Source of the DNA: Teichococcus vastitatis
Lineage (GTDB): Bacteria > Pseudomonadota > Alphaproteobacteria > Acetobacterales > Acetobacteraceae
Assembly (NCBI RefSeq): GCF_003604215.1
Contig: NZ_QXGS01000005.1
Coordinates: 62,001 to 126,000, forward strand
Reading direction: 5' to 3'
Length of the DNA stretch: 64,000 nt
Part shown: positions 45,366-54,391 of the stretch, piece by piece
Layout: the number at the start of each line of letters is the position of its first letter
Numbering within the stretch: position 1 is the first letter of the stretch
Position numbers and translations under genes: made by a program
Notes under the pieces: model-generated
Seen by the model: only the letters and a program-made list of their open reading frames with translations
Database searches by the model: none
What the model was told of the DNA's origin: nothing

Positions 45366-46673
45366 ATGAGCAGCACGGCCAAAGGGTCCGTCACCATTCA
45401 GCTCGACGGCAGCAACAAATCCACCACCGTGCCCCTGATCGGCGGCACCATCGGTCCGGATGTGTTCGATATCCGAAAGGTTTACAGCGAATTGGGGGTC
45501 TTCACCTTCGATCCGGGCTATGGCGGCACCGCCGCCTGCGAGAGTGCCATCACCTACATCGATGGCGATGAGGGCGTGCTGCTCTACCGTGGGTACCCGA
45601 TCGAGCAGCTGGCCGAGAAGTCGAACTTCCTTGAGGTCTCCTACCTGCTGCTGAACGGCGAATTGCCGACGGCGCAGCAGCTGAAGGAGTTCGAGCGCGG
45701 CGTCACCCTGCACACCATGGTGCATGAGCAGCTGAAAACGTTTTTCAGTGGCTTCCGCCGCGATGCCCACCCGATGGCCATCCTGTGCGGCGTGGTGGGG
45801 GCGCTGTCAGCCTTCTATCATGACAGCCTCGACATCACCGATCCGGCGCAGCGTGAGATCAGCGCCTTCCGCCTGATCGCCAAGGTGCCGACCATCGCCG
45901 CCTGGGCCTACAAGTACTCGATCGGCCAGCCCTTCATGTACCCGCGGAACGACCTCACCTACGCGGAGAACTTCCTGTACATGATGACGGCGGTGCCGGC
46001 CGAGGAATGGAAGCCGAACCCGATCCTTAGCCGCGCCATGGACCGCATCCTGGTGCTGCACGCCGATCACGAGCAGAACGCCTCCACCTCCACGGTGCGG
46101 CTGGCCGGCTCCACCGGCGCCAATCCCTTTGCCTGCGTCGCGGCCGGCATTGCCGCGCTGTGGGGTCCCGCGCATGGCGGCGCCAACGAGGCGGTGTTGA
46201 AGATGCTGGCCGAGATCGGCCACGTCGACAACATCCCGACCTTCATCGAGAAGGTGAAGGACAAAAATTCCGGTGTGAAGCTCATGGGCTTCGGGCACCG
46301 CGTGTACAAGAATTTCGACCCGCGCGCGAAGATCATGCAGGCCACCTGCCATGAAGTTCTGGCGGAACTCGGCATCAAGGACGAGCCCTTGCTCGACCTC
46401 GCCGTGGCGCTGGAGAAGATCGCGCTGGAGGATGACTACTTCGTCTCCCGCAAGCTGTACCCGAACGTCGATTTCTATTCAGGCATCATCCTGAAGGCGA
46501 TGGGCATCCCCACCCACATGTTCACGGTGCTGTTCGCCGTGGCGCGTACGGTGGGCTGGGTGAGCCAGTGGAAGGAAATGATCGAGGAGCCGGGCCAGCG
46601 GATCGGTCGTCCGAGGCAGGTCTACACCGGTGCCGCCCAGCGCGACGTGTCGCCGATCGACAGCCGCGGCTGA
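45366..46673 (+). CDS. gltA: Citrate synthase
   Basis: A 435-residue hexameric-type citrate synthase that condenses oxaloacetate and acetyl-CoA in the TCA cycle. The catalytic histidines are in [15 protein letters not shown] and [15 protein letters not shown], with the catalytic Asp further on. The N-terminal NADH-responsive-type region ([18 protein letters not shown]) is typical of proteobacterial GltA. The ATG at 45366 has GAGGA 7 bases upstream. A strong terminator follows at 46724. Confidence 0.97.
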   Translation: MSSTAKGSVTIQLDGSNKSTTVPLIGGTIGPDVFDIRKVYSELGVFTFDPGYGGTAACESAITYIDGDEGVLLYRGYPIEQLAEKSNFLEVSYLLLNGELPTAQQLKEFERGVTLHTMVHEQLKTFFSGFRRDAHPMAILCGVVGALSAFYHDSLDITDPAQREISAFRLIAKVPTIAAWAYKYSIGQPFMYPRNDLTYAENFLYMMTAVPAEEWKPNPILSRAMDRILVLHADHEQNASTSTVRLAGSTGANPFACVAAGIAALWGPAHGGANEAVLKMLAEIGHVDNIPTFIEKVKDKNSGVKLMGFGHRVYKNFDPRAKIMQATCHEVLAELGIKDEPLLDLAVALEKIALEDDYFVSRKLYPNVDFYSGIILKAMGIPTHMFTVLFAVARTVGWVSQWKEMIEEPGQRIGRPRQVYTGAAQRDVSPIDSRG

Positions 46674-46723
46674 CGCCAGGAGCAGCGTCGGAAGGGCCAC
46701 ATCGGCCTGACATGATCCGGAAG

Positions 46724-46757
46724 GCCCGCCAGGCAATGCCTGGCGGGCTTTTTGTTT
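46724..46757 (+). terminator. Rho-independent terminator of gltA
   Basis: A 10-base perfect GC-rich stem (GCCCGCCAGG with CCTGGCGGGC, loop CAATG) is followed by TTTTTGTTT. It begins about 50 bases after the gltA stop. Confidence 0.9.
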
Positions 46758-46970
46758 CACGCGCAGCTGACCTTTCACATCAGTATAAAGATAACTTCCA
46801 AATGCCTGATATTAATGCAATATCGAGGAGCGTGTTATCAGTACCCCGGGGGACCTTTTTGTTTGCTGGGCGGCCTTTGTTCTTCGATCATCGGTATGAT
46901 CACGGTTAAGTTACTGTTTGCTCTTGATCACGAATCAGAGATGCCGTTTGTTGCGTCCGGGATCTGTAAG
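46758..46970 (+). other. AT-richer intergenic stretch upstream of an orphan gene
   Basis: About 210 bases after the gltA terminator are visibly richer in A and T than anything else nearby, with segments such as TATAAAGATAACTTCC and GATATTAATGCAATATC. Several short reading frames cross it but none looks coding. It probably contains the promoter of the orphan gene at 46971, or marks acquired DNA. The matching AT-rich stretch lies on the other side of the gene pair, at 48789-48990. Confidence 0.45.
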
Positions 46971-47648
46971 ATGTGGACGGGAAGCCTGCCTCGAATGCTC
47001 GATAATGCGACGAACAAGCCGTCCTACCGTTCGCTTGACGATCTGGTGCGACGACGCCTCCGCACCTGGCCGCAGCGCCCACCCGGCGCCCTCGAAACCC
47101 TGAAGCAGAATGGCGTCTGGATGCGTGGTCGGCCTGGGGAGGCCGATACCAGCCTGCATCCCTTCCTGCGGCTGCCCGGCTCCAACAGGCTGCGCACGGT
47201 ACCGGACGGGCTTTGGCTCCATTTCAGCGCCAATCCAGCCGATCCGTTCTGCGACATCCTCTGCATCGAGGCCTGCGCGTCCTTGCAGAACCTGCTGGAC
47301 AAGCGGTCGCGCTTCGCGCCCTCCACCACCTCCCTGCTCGCGGTCTGTCCTGTTCCCTGGCTCCTGGCGCCGCAGGATCCGGGCGACCGGCTGCCACGGT
47401 GGCGGCGCCTCAAGCTTCTGCGGCAGGAGCCGCAGACGCCCCTGGTGCTTCCGGTTCGCGATGTGCGGGTACTCTATGGCTTGAAGGACCGGCAATACGA
47501 GGGTTTCGCCCGCACGCAGATGCCGCAGGCGCATGAGTATTTCTACCCGATGGATGCGCTGACCGATGAGGCGGGTGCCAGTAATCCGGCCATGCAGGCG
47601 CTGATTGCCCGCGCTTCCGGCGCTGCGAACTTCATGCGCCTGCCCTGA
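46971..47648 (+). CDS. Hypothetical protein, no recognised family
   Basis: About 225 residues with base composition normal for this genome. The start is uncertain: ATG at 46971 (MWTGSLPRML) has a weak GGGA upstream, and 46941 is an alternative. Visible features are a basic N-terminal region (RRRLRTWPQ), the central segment CIEACASLQNLLDKRSR preceded by DPFCDIL, and a hydrophobic VCPVPWLLAP. The central Asp, Glu, Gln and Lys spacing is loosely like a nuclease core, but that is not enough to call one. There is no signal peptide or membrane helix. It is convergent with the acyltransferase-like gene. Confidence 0.65.
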   Translation: MWTGSLPRMLDNATNKPSYRSLDDLVRRRLRTWPQRPPGALETLKQNGVWMRGRPGEADTSLHPFLRLPGSNRLRTVPDGLWLHFSANPADPFCDILCIEACASLQNLLDKRSRFAPSTTSLLAVCPVPWLLAPQDPGDRLPRWRRLKLLRQEPQTPLVLPVRDVRVLYGLKDRQYEGFARTQMPQAHEYFYPMDALTDEAGASNPAMQALIARASGAANFMRLP

Positions 47649-47670
47649 GGTCCGGCACAGCTGGGGTAAC

Positions 47671-47692
47671 GCGGGAGCCATGCGGCTCCCGC
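47671..47692. terminator. Hairpin between convergent genes
   Basis: A 9-base perfect stem (GCGGGAGCC with GGCTCCCGC, loop ATGC) lies in the 54-base gap between two convergent genes. It lacks a T-run but is well placed to end transcription from both sides. Confidence 0.5.
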
Positions 47693-47702
47693 CATTCGGG
47701 CT

Positions 47703-48788
47703 TCAGGCGCCATTCGGCATGCCATGACCGATGCGCGCGGCGGCTGCCAGATCCTGCACCACATCCTGCACCAGAGTGGGTGCCGGGGTCATCGCCACCA
47801 GCCGCACAGCCGGCGGCTTATAGCGGAACACCACTTCGCTAGTTGGCAACAGGCTCACCCTGATCTGCCGGCGGGAAAAGGCCAGTCCCTGGTCCCGTGG
47901 ATCGCTGGCATATTGCGCGCCCATGACGAACTGCCCGCGCGGATCGCGAGCAAAGGCCCGCTCCAGCATGCCCAGCAGCAGATGCCAGTTCGTGCCCGTA
48001 TTGCCGTCGCAAGAGCCTGCTTCCAGGAAGTAGGTGTTGGCGCCGAAGTCGATGCCAGAGAATGCGGCCATCGGCTTGCCGCCGCACCGCACGATGGAGG
48101 TGAAGGCCCGGTTCCGCAGCGCCGCGAGCCGCATGCCGAAGCGCAGGATGGAACGTAGACCGCTCAGGTCCAGCTTCTTCCGCTGCGCCAGCTTTGCCTT
48201 GAGCTTATACAAGCTGAACCAGCTTTGCAGTGAGGCGAGGCCGATGCGGCTCTGCACCTCCATGTCGGGGAAGGTGTCCTGTGCCCGTTTCGCATTGCGC
48301 TTGGCGTTGTTGCTGATCGCGCGGAAATAGCTGGTCCAGTCATTCCACTGCCGGAACTCCACCACATCGAGGGTGATGCCTTCCACGGCCCGCACCTCGA
48401 CGCCTGGCAAGGCGGACAGCGCATCTTCGCGCGGAGCCTCAATGTTCCACTGGGATCCATAGTGGTACTCGCCAGCCCCGAGGTGGCGCAGCACCGCGTC
48501 CATCGCCTGGGGCCAGAGATGCAGCTGGTCCGGCAGCAGTTGAATGCTGTCGGCGAAGACCCGGAGCTTGCGGCCGACACCCACCGCCACCTGGCCAATC
48601 TTCAGGAATTGCCCAGGCCGGACCAGCATCAGGTCCAGGCGGTGCATGCGATGCCATCCGTGATGATCCAATTGCCAAAGCGACAAGGCACCGGAAGCGC
48701 AGCGAAACGATGCGCCACAGCGTTCCGCGAAAGCATCCCAAGCTTCCGGGGACGCTCCGAACTTGGCGACCTCAACAATCTCAGACAT
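47703..48788 (-). CDS. GNAT-fold acyltransferase-like protein (CelD/BcsL type)
   Basis: A 361-residue protein. The centre contains WTSYFRAISNNAKRNAKRA, reminiscent of the conserved N-(R/K)R-RR segment of BcsL/CelD-type acetyltransferases. It is followed by LASLQSWFSLYKLKAKLAQR and a second half with the GNAT-like FTSIVRCGGKPMAAFSGIDFG and YFLEAGSCDGN. Such proteins acylate or aminoacylate envelope polymers. The assignment is by pattern only. The ATG at 48788 lacks an obvious strong ribosome-binding site. No exopolysaccharide genes are nearby. Confidence 0.55.
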   Translation of the reverse strand: MSEIVEVAKFGASPEAWDAFAERCGASFRCASGALSLWQLDHHGWHRMHRLDLMLVRPGQFLKIGQVAVGVGRKLRVFADSIQLLPDQLHLWPQAMDAVLRHLGAGEYHYGSQWNIEAPREDALSALPGVEVRAVEGITLDVVEFRQWNDWTSYFRAISNNAKRNAKRAQDTFPDMEVQSRIGLASLQSWFSLYKLKAKLAQRKKLDLSGLRSILRFGMRLAALRNRAFTSIVRCGGKPMAAFSGIDFGANTYFLEAGSCDGNTGTNWHLLLGMLERAFARDPRGQFVMGAQYASDPRDQGLAFSRRQIRVSLLPTSEVVFRYKPPAVRLVAMTPAPTLVQDVVQDLAAAARIGHGMPNGA

Positions 48789-49452
48789 AGGCGTGACCTC
48801 CGACAGAATGTCTTGGAAAAAAGACTTATCTCGCGGAGAAAGATATCGGGGCGTGCATTGCAGGCAATCTCATTCACATAAATGGCCTGTAATGCTTCTT
48901 TTAATGAGAATGATTTCCTTAAAAAAACTACGCTTCAAAAACAAGACCATGGGCGTGAGCGCAAGTTGTAGGGTCGTAATGAAGCTAGGATGTCCTTCTT
49001 CACGATGCCGGGAACAGACAAAAAGCTCGCAACCGCATCAGGATGGCGCGACAACGCCTCACCTGGGGCGAAGACGAGATGCTTCGATCAGCCCTGGGAA
49101 GCTTTGTTGAACAACAACAAGGACCGGGTTGGACAACGGCGTGAGGACCGTGAAGCGAAGGCAGTCCATCGGCCGGCCAGCCCGCTTGCCCTCGCTCCGA
49201 AAGGCTGCGCGAAGCCGGGACGCAAGCGACGCTGCGTGGGTCATTTCCAGCACGGAGCCGACGACGGCTCACCATTCGTCAGGCGAACCAGTGGCAGCCA
49301 CTCAGATCGAAGGGAGTGGCACCATCCTCGCCACCGTCCGCACCTCCGGCATCCGCGGCAGATTCGCCGCTCGCGCGCTCGCGGTCCACGAACGCTTGCG
49401 AGTCCGGGCACTACAGAGCGCCACGGATCAGATGCGTTATCGAGCGAAAGCC
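48789..49452. other. 664-base gap beside tRNA-Glu
   Basis: The first 200 bases are AT-rich, with runs such as GAAAAAAGACTT and CCTTAAAAAAACTACG, and should hold the promoter of the acyltransferase-like gene. From about 49000 the composition returns to normal. Short frames occur on both strands (for example 49059-49253 minus, 64 codons), but none has a convincing start or recognisable product. The gap ends at tRNA-Glu. It could be a decayed insertion next to a tRNA gene, though no repeated tRNA end or integrase is seen. Confidence 0.4.
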
Positions 49453-49528
49453 TGGCGTCCCCTAGGGGATTCGAACCCCTGTTACCGCCGTGAGAGGGCG
49501 GTGTCCTAGGCCTCTAGACGAAGGGGAC
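49453..49528 (-). tRNA. tRNA-Glu (anticodon CTC)
   Basis: A 76-base cloverleaf with acceptor stem GTCCCCT/AGGGGAC, anticodon loop CTCTCAC (anticodon CTC), T-loop TTCGAAT, discriminator G and encoded CCA. Confidence 0.95.
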
Positions 49529-49629
49529 TAAAGGCGTGGCGGGCTTGTATCCCCGGCTCCTGCTTCGATCAAGCGCCGGGCCGGGAAATTCCGCACCTGG
49601 CATGTTTTTCTGCGAGTCCCGGCGGCGGA

Positions 49630-49941
49630 TCAGTTGCCGAGGCGGATCTCACGGCTCGGCTGCTGGCCGGACGGGTCCACCATCACGATCCGCCCGCCAT
49701 CCGGACGCTCCAGCCAGACCGCAAGCCATCCCGCCGGCGCGGCAATGCCCGCGATGCGCGTCCCCGCTGGCTGCCCCAGCGCCAGATCTGTGCTAAGGGC
49801 GGCGGCCGGCCCGGTCCGGGTTTCGGCGGCCGGCTCCAGGGCCGACCGGTTCAGCTTCTGCACGATGGCGATCACCAGCCCCACCGTGCCGATGATGATC
49901 AGCACACCCATCACACCCACGAGTACCTTGAGCCCGCGCAC
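49630..49941 (-). CDS. Small single-pass membrane protein
   Basis: A 103-residue protein starting at a GTG (49941; MRGLKVLVGVMGVL) with a G-rich box just upstream. One membrane segment (LVGVMGVLIIIGTVGLVIAIV, residues about 6-26) is followed by a soluble C-terminal part (AGWLAVWLERPDGGRIVMVD). I recognise no named family. Its 5' end overlaps that of the divergent rluD, so each start lies inside or beside the other gene. The alternative ATG at 49998 would extend the overlap to 71 bases. Confidence 0.7.
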   Translation of the reverse strand: MRGLKVLVGVMGVLIIIGTVGLVIAIVQKLNRSALEPAAETRTGPAAALSTDLALGQPAGTRIAGIAAPAGWLAVWLERPDGGRIVMVDPSGQQPSREIRLGN

Positions 49942-50959
49942 CGAAAACCCCCCGCCATCGCCTGAATCCGCCACCGGACATTCGGAGGCGGCCACCATCT
50001 TCGAGATCACCGCCAGCGCCGCCGATGCGGGCAACCGGCTCGACCGGTTCCTGGCGGCGGCGATAGGCACGGTGTCGCGCTCCCGCGTCAAGGCGCTGAT
50101 CGAGGCCGGCCTGGCGAGCCGAGACCAGATGCCGGTTCTGGACCCGTCCGAATCGATCCGTTCCGGCGCCTTGTACCGGCTGACACAGCCGGCAGCCGTG
50201 GACGCGGCGCCGAAGGCCCAGGAGATCCCGCTCTCCATCCTGTTCGAGGATCGCCACCTGATCGTGCTGAACAAGCCGGCCGGCCTGGTGGTGCACCCGG
50301 CCCCCGGCAATCTGGATGGCACGCTCGTGAACGCGTTGCTGGCGCATGCGGGGGAGGAGCTCACCGGGATCGGCGGCGAGAAGCGGCCCGGCATCGTGCA
50401 CCGCCTCGACAAGGACACCTCGGGCGTGATGGTGGTGGCGAAGAGCGAGGTCGCCCATGTGGCGCTGTCCAATGCCTTCGCCGAACGTGACCTGGAACGC
50501 TCCTATCTTGCGCTGGCCTGGGGCGTCCCCTCCCCGCCCTCCGGGGAGGTGGAAGCGCCGGTCGGCCGCCACCCGACGGATCGCAAGCGCATGGCAGTGG
50601 TGACGCGCAACGGCAAGCACGCCCTCACCCGTTACGCCACGGAACGGGCCTGGAAGACGGCCTGCGCGCTGCTGCGGTGCCGGTTGGCGACCGGACGCAC
50701 GCACCAGATCCGCGTCCACATGGCGCATCTGGGCCACCCGCTGGTGGGCGATCCGGTCTACCTGCGCCGCATTCCCGCGGCGGCGCGCGACCTGCCCGGC
50801 GCCACCCGCGAGGTGCTGCTGGCCTTCCCGCGCCAGGCGTTGCATGCCGAAACGCTCGGCTTCCGGCATCCTGTCACGGGGGAAATGCTGCGCTTCTCGG
50901 CGCCGCTGCCCCCAGACCTACTGGGGCTGCTCGCATTGCTGGATGGTAACCCGGAGTAA
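49928..50959 (+). CDS. rluD: Ribosomal large subunit pseudouridine synthase, RluD family
   Basis: A protein of about 343 residues. The N-terminal S4 domain (AGNRLDRFLAAAIG, SRSRVKALIEAGLASRD) is followed by the synthase domain with catalytic Asp in GIVHRLDKDTSGVMVVAKS, and by VLNKPAGLVVHPAPGN and RTHQIRVHMAHLGHPLVGD. It should modify 23S rRNA. The start is uncertain: a TTG at 49928 is the closest upstream start codon in frame, and ATGs at 49892 and 49895 are alternatives. It is divergent from, and overlaps, the small membrane protein gene. Confidence 0.9.
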   Translation: MSPRTENPPPSPESATGHSEAATIFEITASAADAGNRLDRFLAAAIGTVSRSRVKALIEAGLASRDQMPVLDPSESIRSGALYRLTQPAAVDAAPKAQEIPLSILFEDRHLIVLNKPAGLVVHPAPGNLDGTLVNALLAHAGEELTGIGGEKRPGIVHRLDKDTSGVMVVAKSEVAHVALSNAFAERDLERSYLALAWGVPSPPSGEVEAPVGRHPTDRKRMAVVTRNGKHALTRYATERAWKTACALLRCRLATGRTHQIRVHMAHLGHPLVGDPVYLRRIPAAARDLPGATREVLLAFPRQALHAETLGFRHPVTGEMLRFSAPLPPDLLGLLALLDGNPE

Positions 50960-50985
50960 CCCGACTATTTCAGTCGGGATTTTCT
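50960..50985 (+). terminator. Rho-independent terminator of rluD
   Basis: A 7-base stem (CCCGACT with AGTCGGG, loop ATTTC) followed by ATTTTCTT begins at the first base after the rluD stop. Confidence 0.75.
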
Positions 50986-51013
50986 TGCGAAACCCGCTGC
51001 AGCGCGGTAGCGT
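50985..51013 (+). promoter_or_regulatory. Possible rpoH promoter
   Basis: TTGCGA at 50985 and TAGCGT at 51008 are separated by exactly 17 bases, matching the layout of a housekeeping promoter moderately well. They lie 170 bases upstream of rpoH, immediately after the rluD terminator. This is a pattern match only. Confidence 0.35.
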
Positions 51014-51183
51014 TCACTTGTCGCCAACGCCGGGTGCCAACACCAAGGCGCGGCCGTCGAGCCTGCCCCTCGTGACCAGGGCAGGACGGCGCGTCAGGGC
51101 TCAGCGGAAGCGACCGGACCATATGCGCGTCCGGGGCTCGCCGTCACAGGGGCTCCCGGCCGGTGCAGGAGGCAGATGCAGAC

Positions 51184-52074
51184 ATGGCTTCCACTTCGAC
51201 TTTCGCGATCCCGATGGCGCCTGAGGGCAACCTCTCCCGCTACCTTCAGGAGATCCGCAAATTCCCCATGCTTTCGCCGGAGGAGGAATTCCGCCTGGCG
51301 AAGGAATGGAAAGACAACGGCAACCAGCAGGCGGCCCACAAGCTCGTCACCTCCCATCTGCGCCTCGTGGCGAAGATCGCCATGGGCTACCGCGGCTACG
51401 GCCTGCCGGTGGGCGAGCTGATCAGCGAGGGCAATGTCGGCATGATGCAGGCCGTCCGTCGCTTTGATCCCGACCGTGGCTTCCGCCTGGCTACCTACGC
51501 CATGTGGTGGATCCGCGCCGCGATCCAAGAGTACATCCTGCATTCCTGGTCGCTGGTGAAGATGGGCACCACCGCCGCGCAGAAGAAGCTGTTCTTCAAC
51601 CTGCGCCGGCTGAAGGGCCAGATGGCCGCGCTTGAGGAAGGCGACCTGAAGCCGGAGCAGGTCGAGAAGATCGCCCACGTGCTGCAGGTACCGGAGCAGG
51701 ACGTGGTGTCGATGAACCGTCGCCTTGCCTCGCCCGACAATTCGCTGAATGCGCCGGTTCGCGCCGACAGCGAGGGCGAGTGGCAGGATTGGCTGGTCGA
51801 CGAGGGCGAGAGCCAGGAAACCGAGATCGCCGAGCGGCAGGACATGTCGAACCGCCGGCAATTGCTGGGCGAAGCGCTGAAGACGCTGAACGAGCGTGAG
51901 CGCCACATCCTGATCGAGCGCCGGCTGAAGGACGAGCCCACCACGCTGGAGGAGTTGTCCCAGCAGTACAACATCTCGCGCGAGCGGGTCCGGCAGATCG
52001 AGGTCCGTGCCTTCGAGAAGCTGCAGAAGAGCATGAAGACGCAGATCATGGAGCGCCGGCTGGCCGTCGACTGA
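51184..52074 (+). CDS. rpoH: RNA polymerase heat-shock sigma factor RpoH
   Basis: A 296-residue sigma-70-family factor that directs heat-shock transcription. Region 2 is visible as AVRRFDPDRGFRLATYAMWWIRAAIQEYIL. The RpoH-specific box QKKLFFNLRRLKGQ follows, and region 4 ends with ISRERVRQIEVRAFEKLQ. The ATG at 51184 has AGGAGG 11 bases upstream. Its heat-shock targets elsewhere in the window would include lon and clpP, which is inference. The gene sits between two terminators, so it is a single-gene unit. Confidence 0.96.
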   Translation: MASTSTFAIPMAPEGNLSRYLQEIRKFPMLSPEEEFRLAKEWKDNGNQQAAHKLVTSHLRLVAKIAMGYRGYGLPVGELISEGNVGMMQAVRRFDPDRGFRLATYAMWWIRAAIQEYILHSWSLVKMGTTAAQKKLFFNLRRLKGQMAALEEGDLKPEQVEKIAHVLQVPEQDVVSMNRRLASPDNSLNAPVRADSEGEWQDWLVDEGESQETEIAERQDMSNRRQLLGEALKTLNERERHILIERRLKDEPTTLEELSQQYNISRERVRQIEVRAFEKLQKSMKTQIMERRLAVD

Positions 52075-52099
52075 CGGCCACCGCGTCTGGAATACATCA

Positions 52100-52132
52100 G
52101 GGCGCGGCCTCTGCGGAGGCTGCGCCCTTTTT
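52100..52132 (+). terminator. Rho-independent terminator of rpoH
   Basis: A 12-base stem with one G-T pair (GGGCGCGGCCTC with GAGGCTGCGCCC, loop TGCG) is followed by TTTTT. It lies 26 bases after the rpoH stop and just before the convergent RTX gene. Confidence 0.88.
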
Positions 52133-52140
52133 GCTGGGCC

Positions 52141-52854
52141 TCAGGCGAAGATGATGTCGCCGTCCTGCAGCGCTCGTACGCCGTTCAGCGTGATGCGGGC
52201 TTCTTCCCACACTGCCATGAAGTGCAGTTCCAGCCCGCTGGCGCCCATTACCTGCTGCACGTTGCCCTCGCCCAGGGCATAGCCGCTAAGATCGATGCGG
52301 TCCGTGCCGGACTGGAAGTCCCGGATCACGTCGAACCCGCCATTGGCGTCGCTGCCCGACTCGGAGAACGTGTTGTAGGCGAACACGAAGGTGTCACTGC
52401 CGGCGCCGCCGCGCAGCACGTCCGCACCGCGCCCGCCGGCGAGAATGTCGTTGCCATAGCCGCCGGACAGGTAGTCGTTGCCGGAGCCGCCTTGCAGCAC
52501 GTCGTTGCCGGAGCCGCCCACCAGCGTGTCGTTACCGCCGCCGCCCAAAATCACGTCATTGCCCGCCCCGCCATCGAGATAGTCGGCGAGGTCGCGGGCG
52601 GCATAGGCATCCACCGCGCCGGGTGTCGGGCCCGACGGTCCGTAGCCGAAGATCCGGTCATCTCCAGCGCCCGCCATGACGATGTCCCGGCCATAGCCGG
52701 CATAGATCACATCGGCGCCGCGTCCTGCCACAACGAAGTTGTTGCCGTGACCGGGATAGTTCTCCGTGAGGCCATCACCGTAAATGGTGTCTCCGCTGCG
52801 ATGATCCGCAAAGAAAAACCGGTCATTTTTGAGCGTTCCATTATAGGTCGCCAT
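52141..52854 (-). CDS. RTX-type calcium-binding repeat protein
   Basis: A 237-residue protein without an N-terminal signal. Residues about 40-70 and 93-157 hold tandem nonapeptide repeats of the GGxGxDxLx type (for example GGAGNDVIL, GGSGNDVLQ, GGRGADVLR), which bind calcium and fold as a beta-roll. The end (DVIRDFQSGTDRIDLSGYAL) is like the serralysin C-terminal region. Such proteins leave by type I secretion, but no secretion genes are in the window and there is no enzyme domain. The ATG at 52854 has GAGG upstream. Confidence 0.88.
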   Translation of the reverse strand: MATYNGTLKNDRFFFADHRSGDTIYGDGLTENYPGHGNNFVVAGRGADVIYAGYGRDIVMAGAGDDRIFGYGPSGPTPGAVDAYAARDLADYLDGGAGNDVILGGGGNDTLVGGSGNDVLQGGSGNDYLSGGYGNDILAGGRGADVLRGGAGSDTFVFAYNTFSESGSDANGGFDVIRDFQSGTDRIDLSGYALGEGNVQQVMGASGLELHFMAVWEEARITLNGVRALQDGDIIFA

Positions 52855-53049
52855 TTTGGCCTCTTCTTTCCATTGTCTCCGGAAGCCGGTGAAGCGCTTC
52901 CTCGTTTAGAAGACCCGAGCATCAAGCCCGTTTCGGCGTGAAAAGAAGAGTAACGTTTCCGTGCGGAATCGGCTAAAATTCCTGCAACGAAGGCGATCCA
53001 GGGTTGAAATCATCGCAGGCTTGGCGGTTGTGGAGCAAAGCCATGAAGA

Positions 53050-53075
53050 AGCCCCGGACCAAAGGTGCCGGGGCT
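53050..53075 (-). terminator. Possible terminator of purA
   Basis: An 8-base stem (AGCCCCGG with CCGGGGCT, 10-base loop) lies 25 bases after the purA stop. On the minus strand it is followed only by TCTTC, so it is a weak candidate. Confidence 0.5.
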
Positions 53076-53100
53076 GTGCGGGACGAGCTGAGACGGAGGC

Positions 53101-54390
53101 TCAGCCCGCGAAAGGGTCACTCACCAGGATGGTGTCGTCGCGCTCCGGGCTGGTGGACAGCAGCGTCACCGGCGCCTCCACCAGTTCCTCGATTCGCTTG
53201 ACGTATTTGATCGCGGTGGCCGGCAGCTGCGCCCAGGAGCGGGCGCCCATGGTGGATTGCGACCAGCCTTCCAGCACCTCGTAGATCGGCTCGGCCTTGG
53301 CCTGGGCACCGGGCGCCGCCGGCAGGCGCTTCACCACCTCGCCGTCGATCCGGTAGCCGGTGCAGATCTTCAGCTCCGTCAGCCCATCCAGCACGTCGAG
53401 CTTGGTCAGCGCGAGGCCCTGCACACCACCGACCTTGACGGCCTGACGCACCAGGCAGGCATCAAACCAGCCGCAGCGGCGTGGCCGGCCGGTGACGGTG
53501 CCGAATTCGCGGCCCCGCTCGCCCAGGCGCTTGCCGACATCGTCGAACAGTTCGGTCGGGAAAGGCCCGGAGCCGACGCGAGTGGTGTAGGCCTTGGCGA
53601 TGCCCAGCACGGTGCCGATGCCGTGCGGCCCGATGCCCGCACCCGCCGCCGCATTACCCGCCACCGTGTTGGAGGAGGTGACGAACGGATAGGTGCCGTG
53701 GTCGACATCCAGCATCACCGCCTGGGCACCCTCGAACAGCACGCGCTTGTTGGCGCCGCGCGCCTCGTCCAGGCGCTCCCACACCGCCTCGGCATAGGGC
53801 AGCAGCTTGGGCGCCAGCGCCACTAGCTTATCCAGCAGCTCCTGCTTCTCGAAGGTCGCGGCGCCGAGGCCGCGCAGCAGGGTATTGTGGTGCAGCAGAA
53901 GCTCGTCGAGCTTGGCCGAGAGCGTCTCCGGCTCGGCCAGGTCGCACAGGCGGATGGCGCGGCGCGCGACCTTGTCTTCGTAAGCCGGGCCGATGCCGCG
54001 CCCGGTGGTGCCGATCTTAGCCTCGCCGCGGGCTTCCTCGCGGGCCTTGTCGATCGCCGGGTGCAGCGGCAGGATTAGCGGCACGTTCTCCGCGATGCGC
54101 AAATTGTGCGGGCCGACATCCAGGCCCTGGCCCCGCACGCGGGAGATCTCGCCCAGCAGCGCGTCCGGGTCGAGCACCACGCCATTGCCGATGACGCCGA
54201 GCTTGCCCCGCACCACGCCCGAGGGCAGCAGGCTCAGCTTGTAGGTCTGGTTGCCGACCACCAGGGTGTGGCCGGCATTGTGCCCCCCCTGGAAGCGGAC
54301 CACGATATCGGCGCGGCTGGCGAGCCAGTCGACGACCTTGCCCTTGCCTTCGTCGCCCCACTGGGCGCCGATGATGGCAACATTGGCCAT
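53101..54390 (-). CDS. purA: Adenylosuccinate synthetase
   Basis: A 429-residue GTP-dependent enzyme that makes adenylosuccinate from IMP and aspartate. The N-terminal signature [19 protein letters not shown] is intact, with [29 protein letters not shown] and the GTP/Asp-binding [15 protein letters not shown]. The ATG at 54390 is one base after the hisZ stop, so the two are translationally coupled. This pairing is frequent in alphaproteobacteria. Confidence 0.97.
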   Translation of the reverse strand: MANVAIIGAQWGDEGKGKVVDWLASRADIVVRFQGGHNAGHTLVVGNQTYKLSLLPSGVVRGKLGVIGNGVVLDPDALLGEISRVRGQGLDVGPHNLRIAENVPLILPLHPAIDKAREEARGEAKIGTTGRGIGPAYEDKVARRAIRLCDLAEPETLSAKLDELLLHHNTLLRGLGAATFEKQELLDKLVALAPKLLPYAEAVWERLDEARGANKRVLFEGAQAVMLDVDHGTYPFVTSSNTVAGNAAAGAGIGPHGIGTVLGIAKAYTTRVGSGPFPTELFDDVGKRLGERGREFGTVTGRPRRCGWFDACLVRQAVKVGGVQGLALTKLDVLDGLTELKICTGYRIDGEVVKRLPAAPGAQAKAEPIYEVLEGWSQSTMGARSWAQLPATAIKYVKRIEELVEAPVTLLSTSPERDDTILVSDPFAG

Positions 54391-54391
54391 G

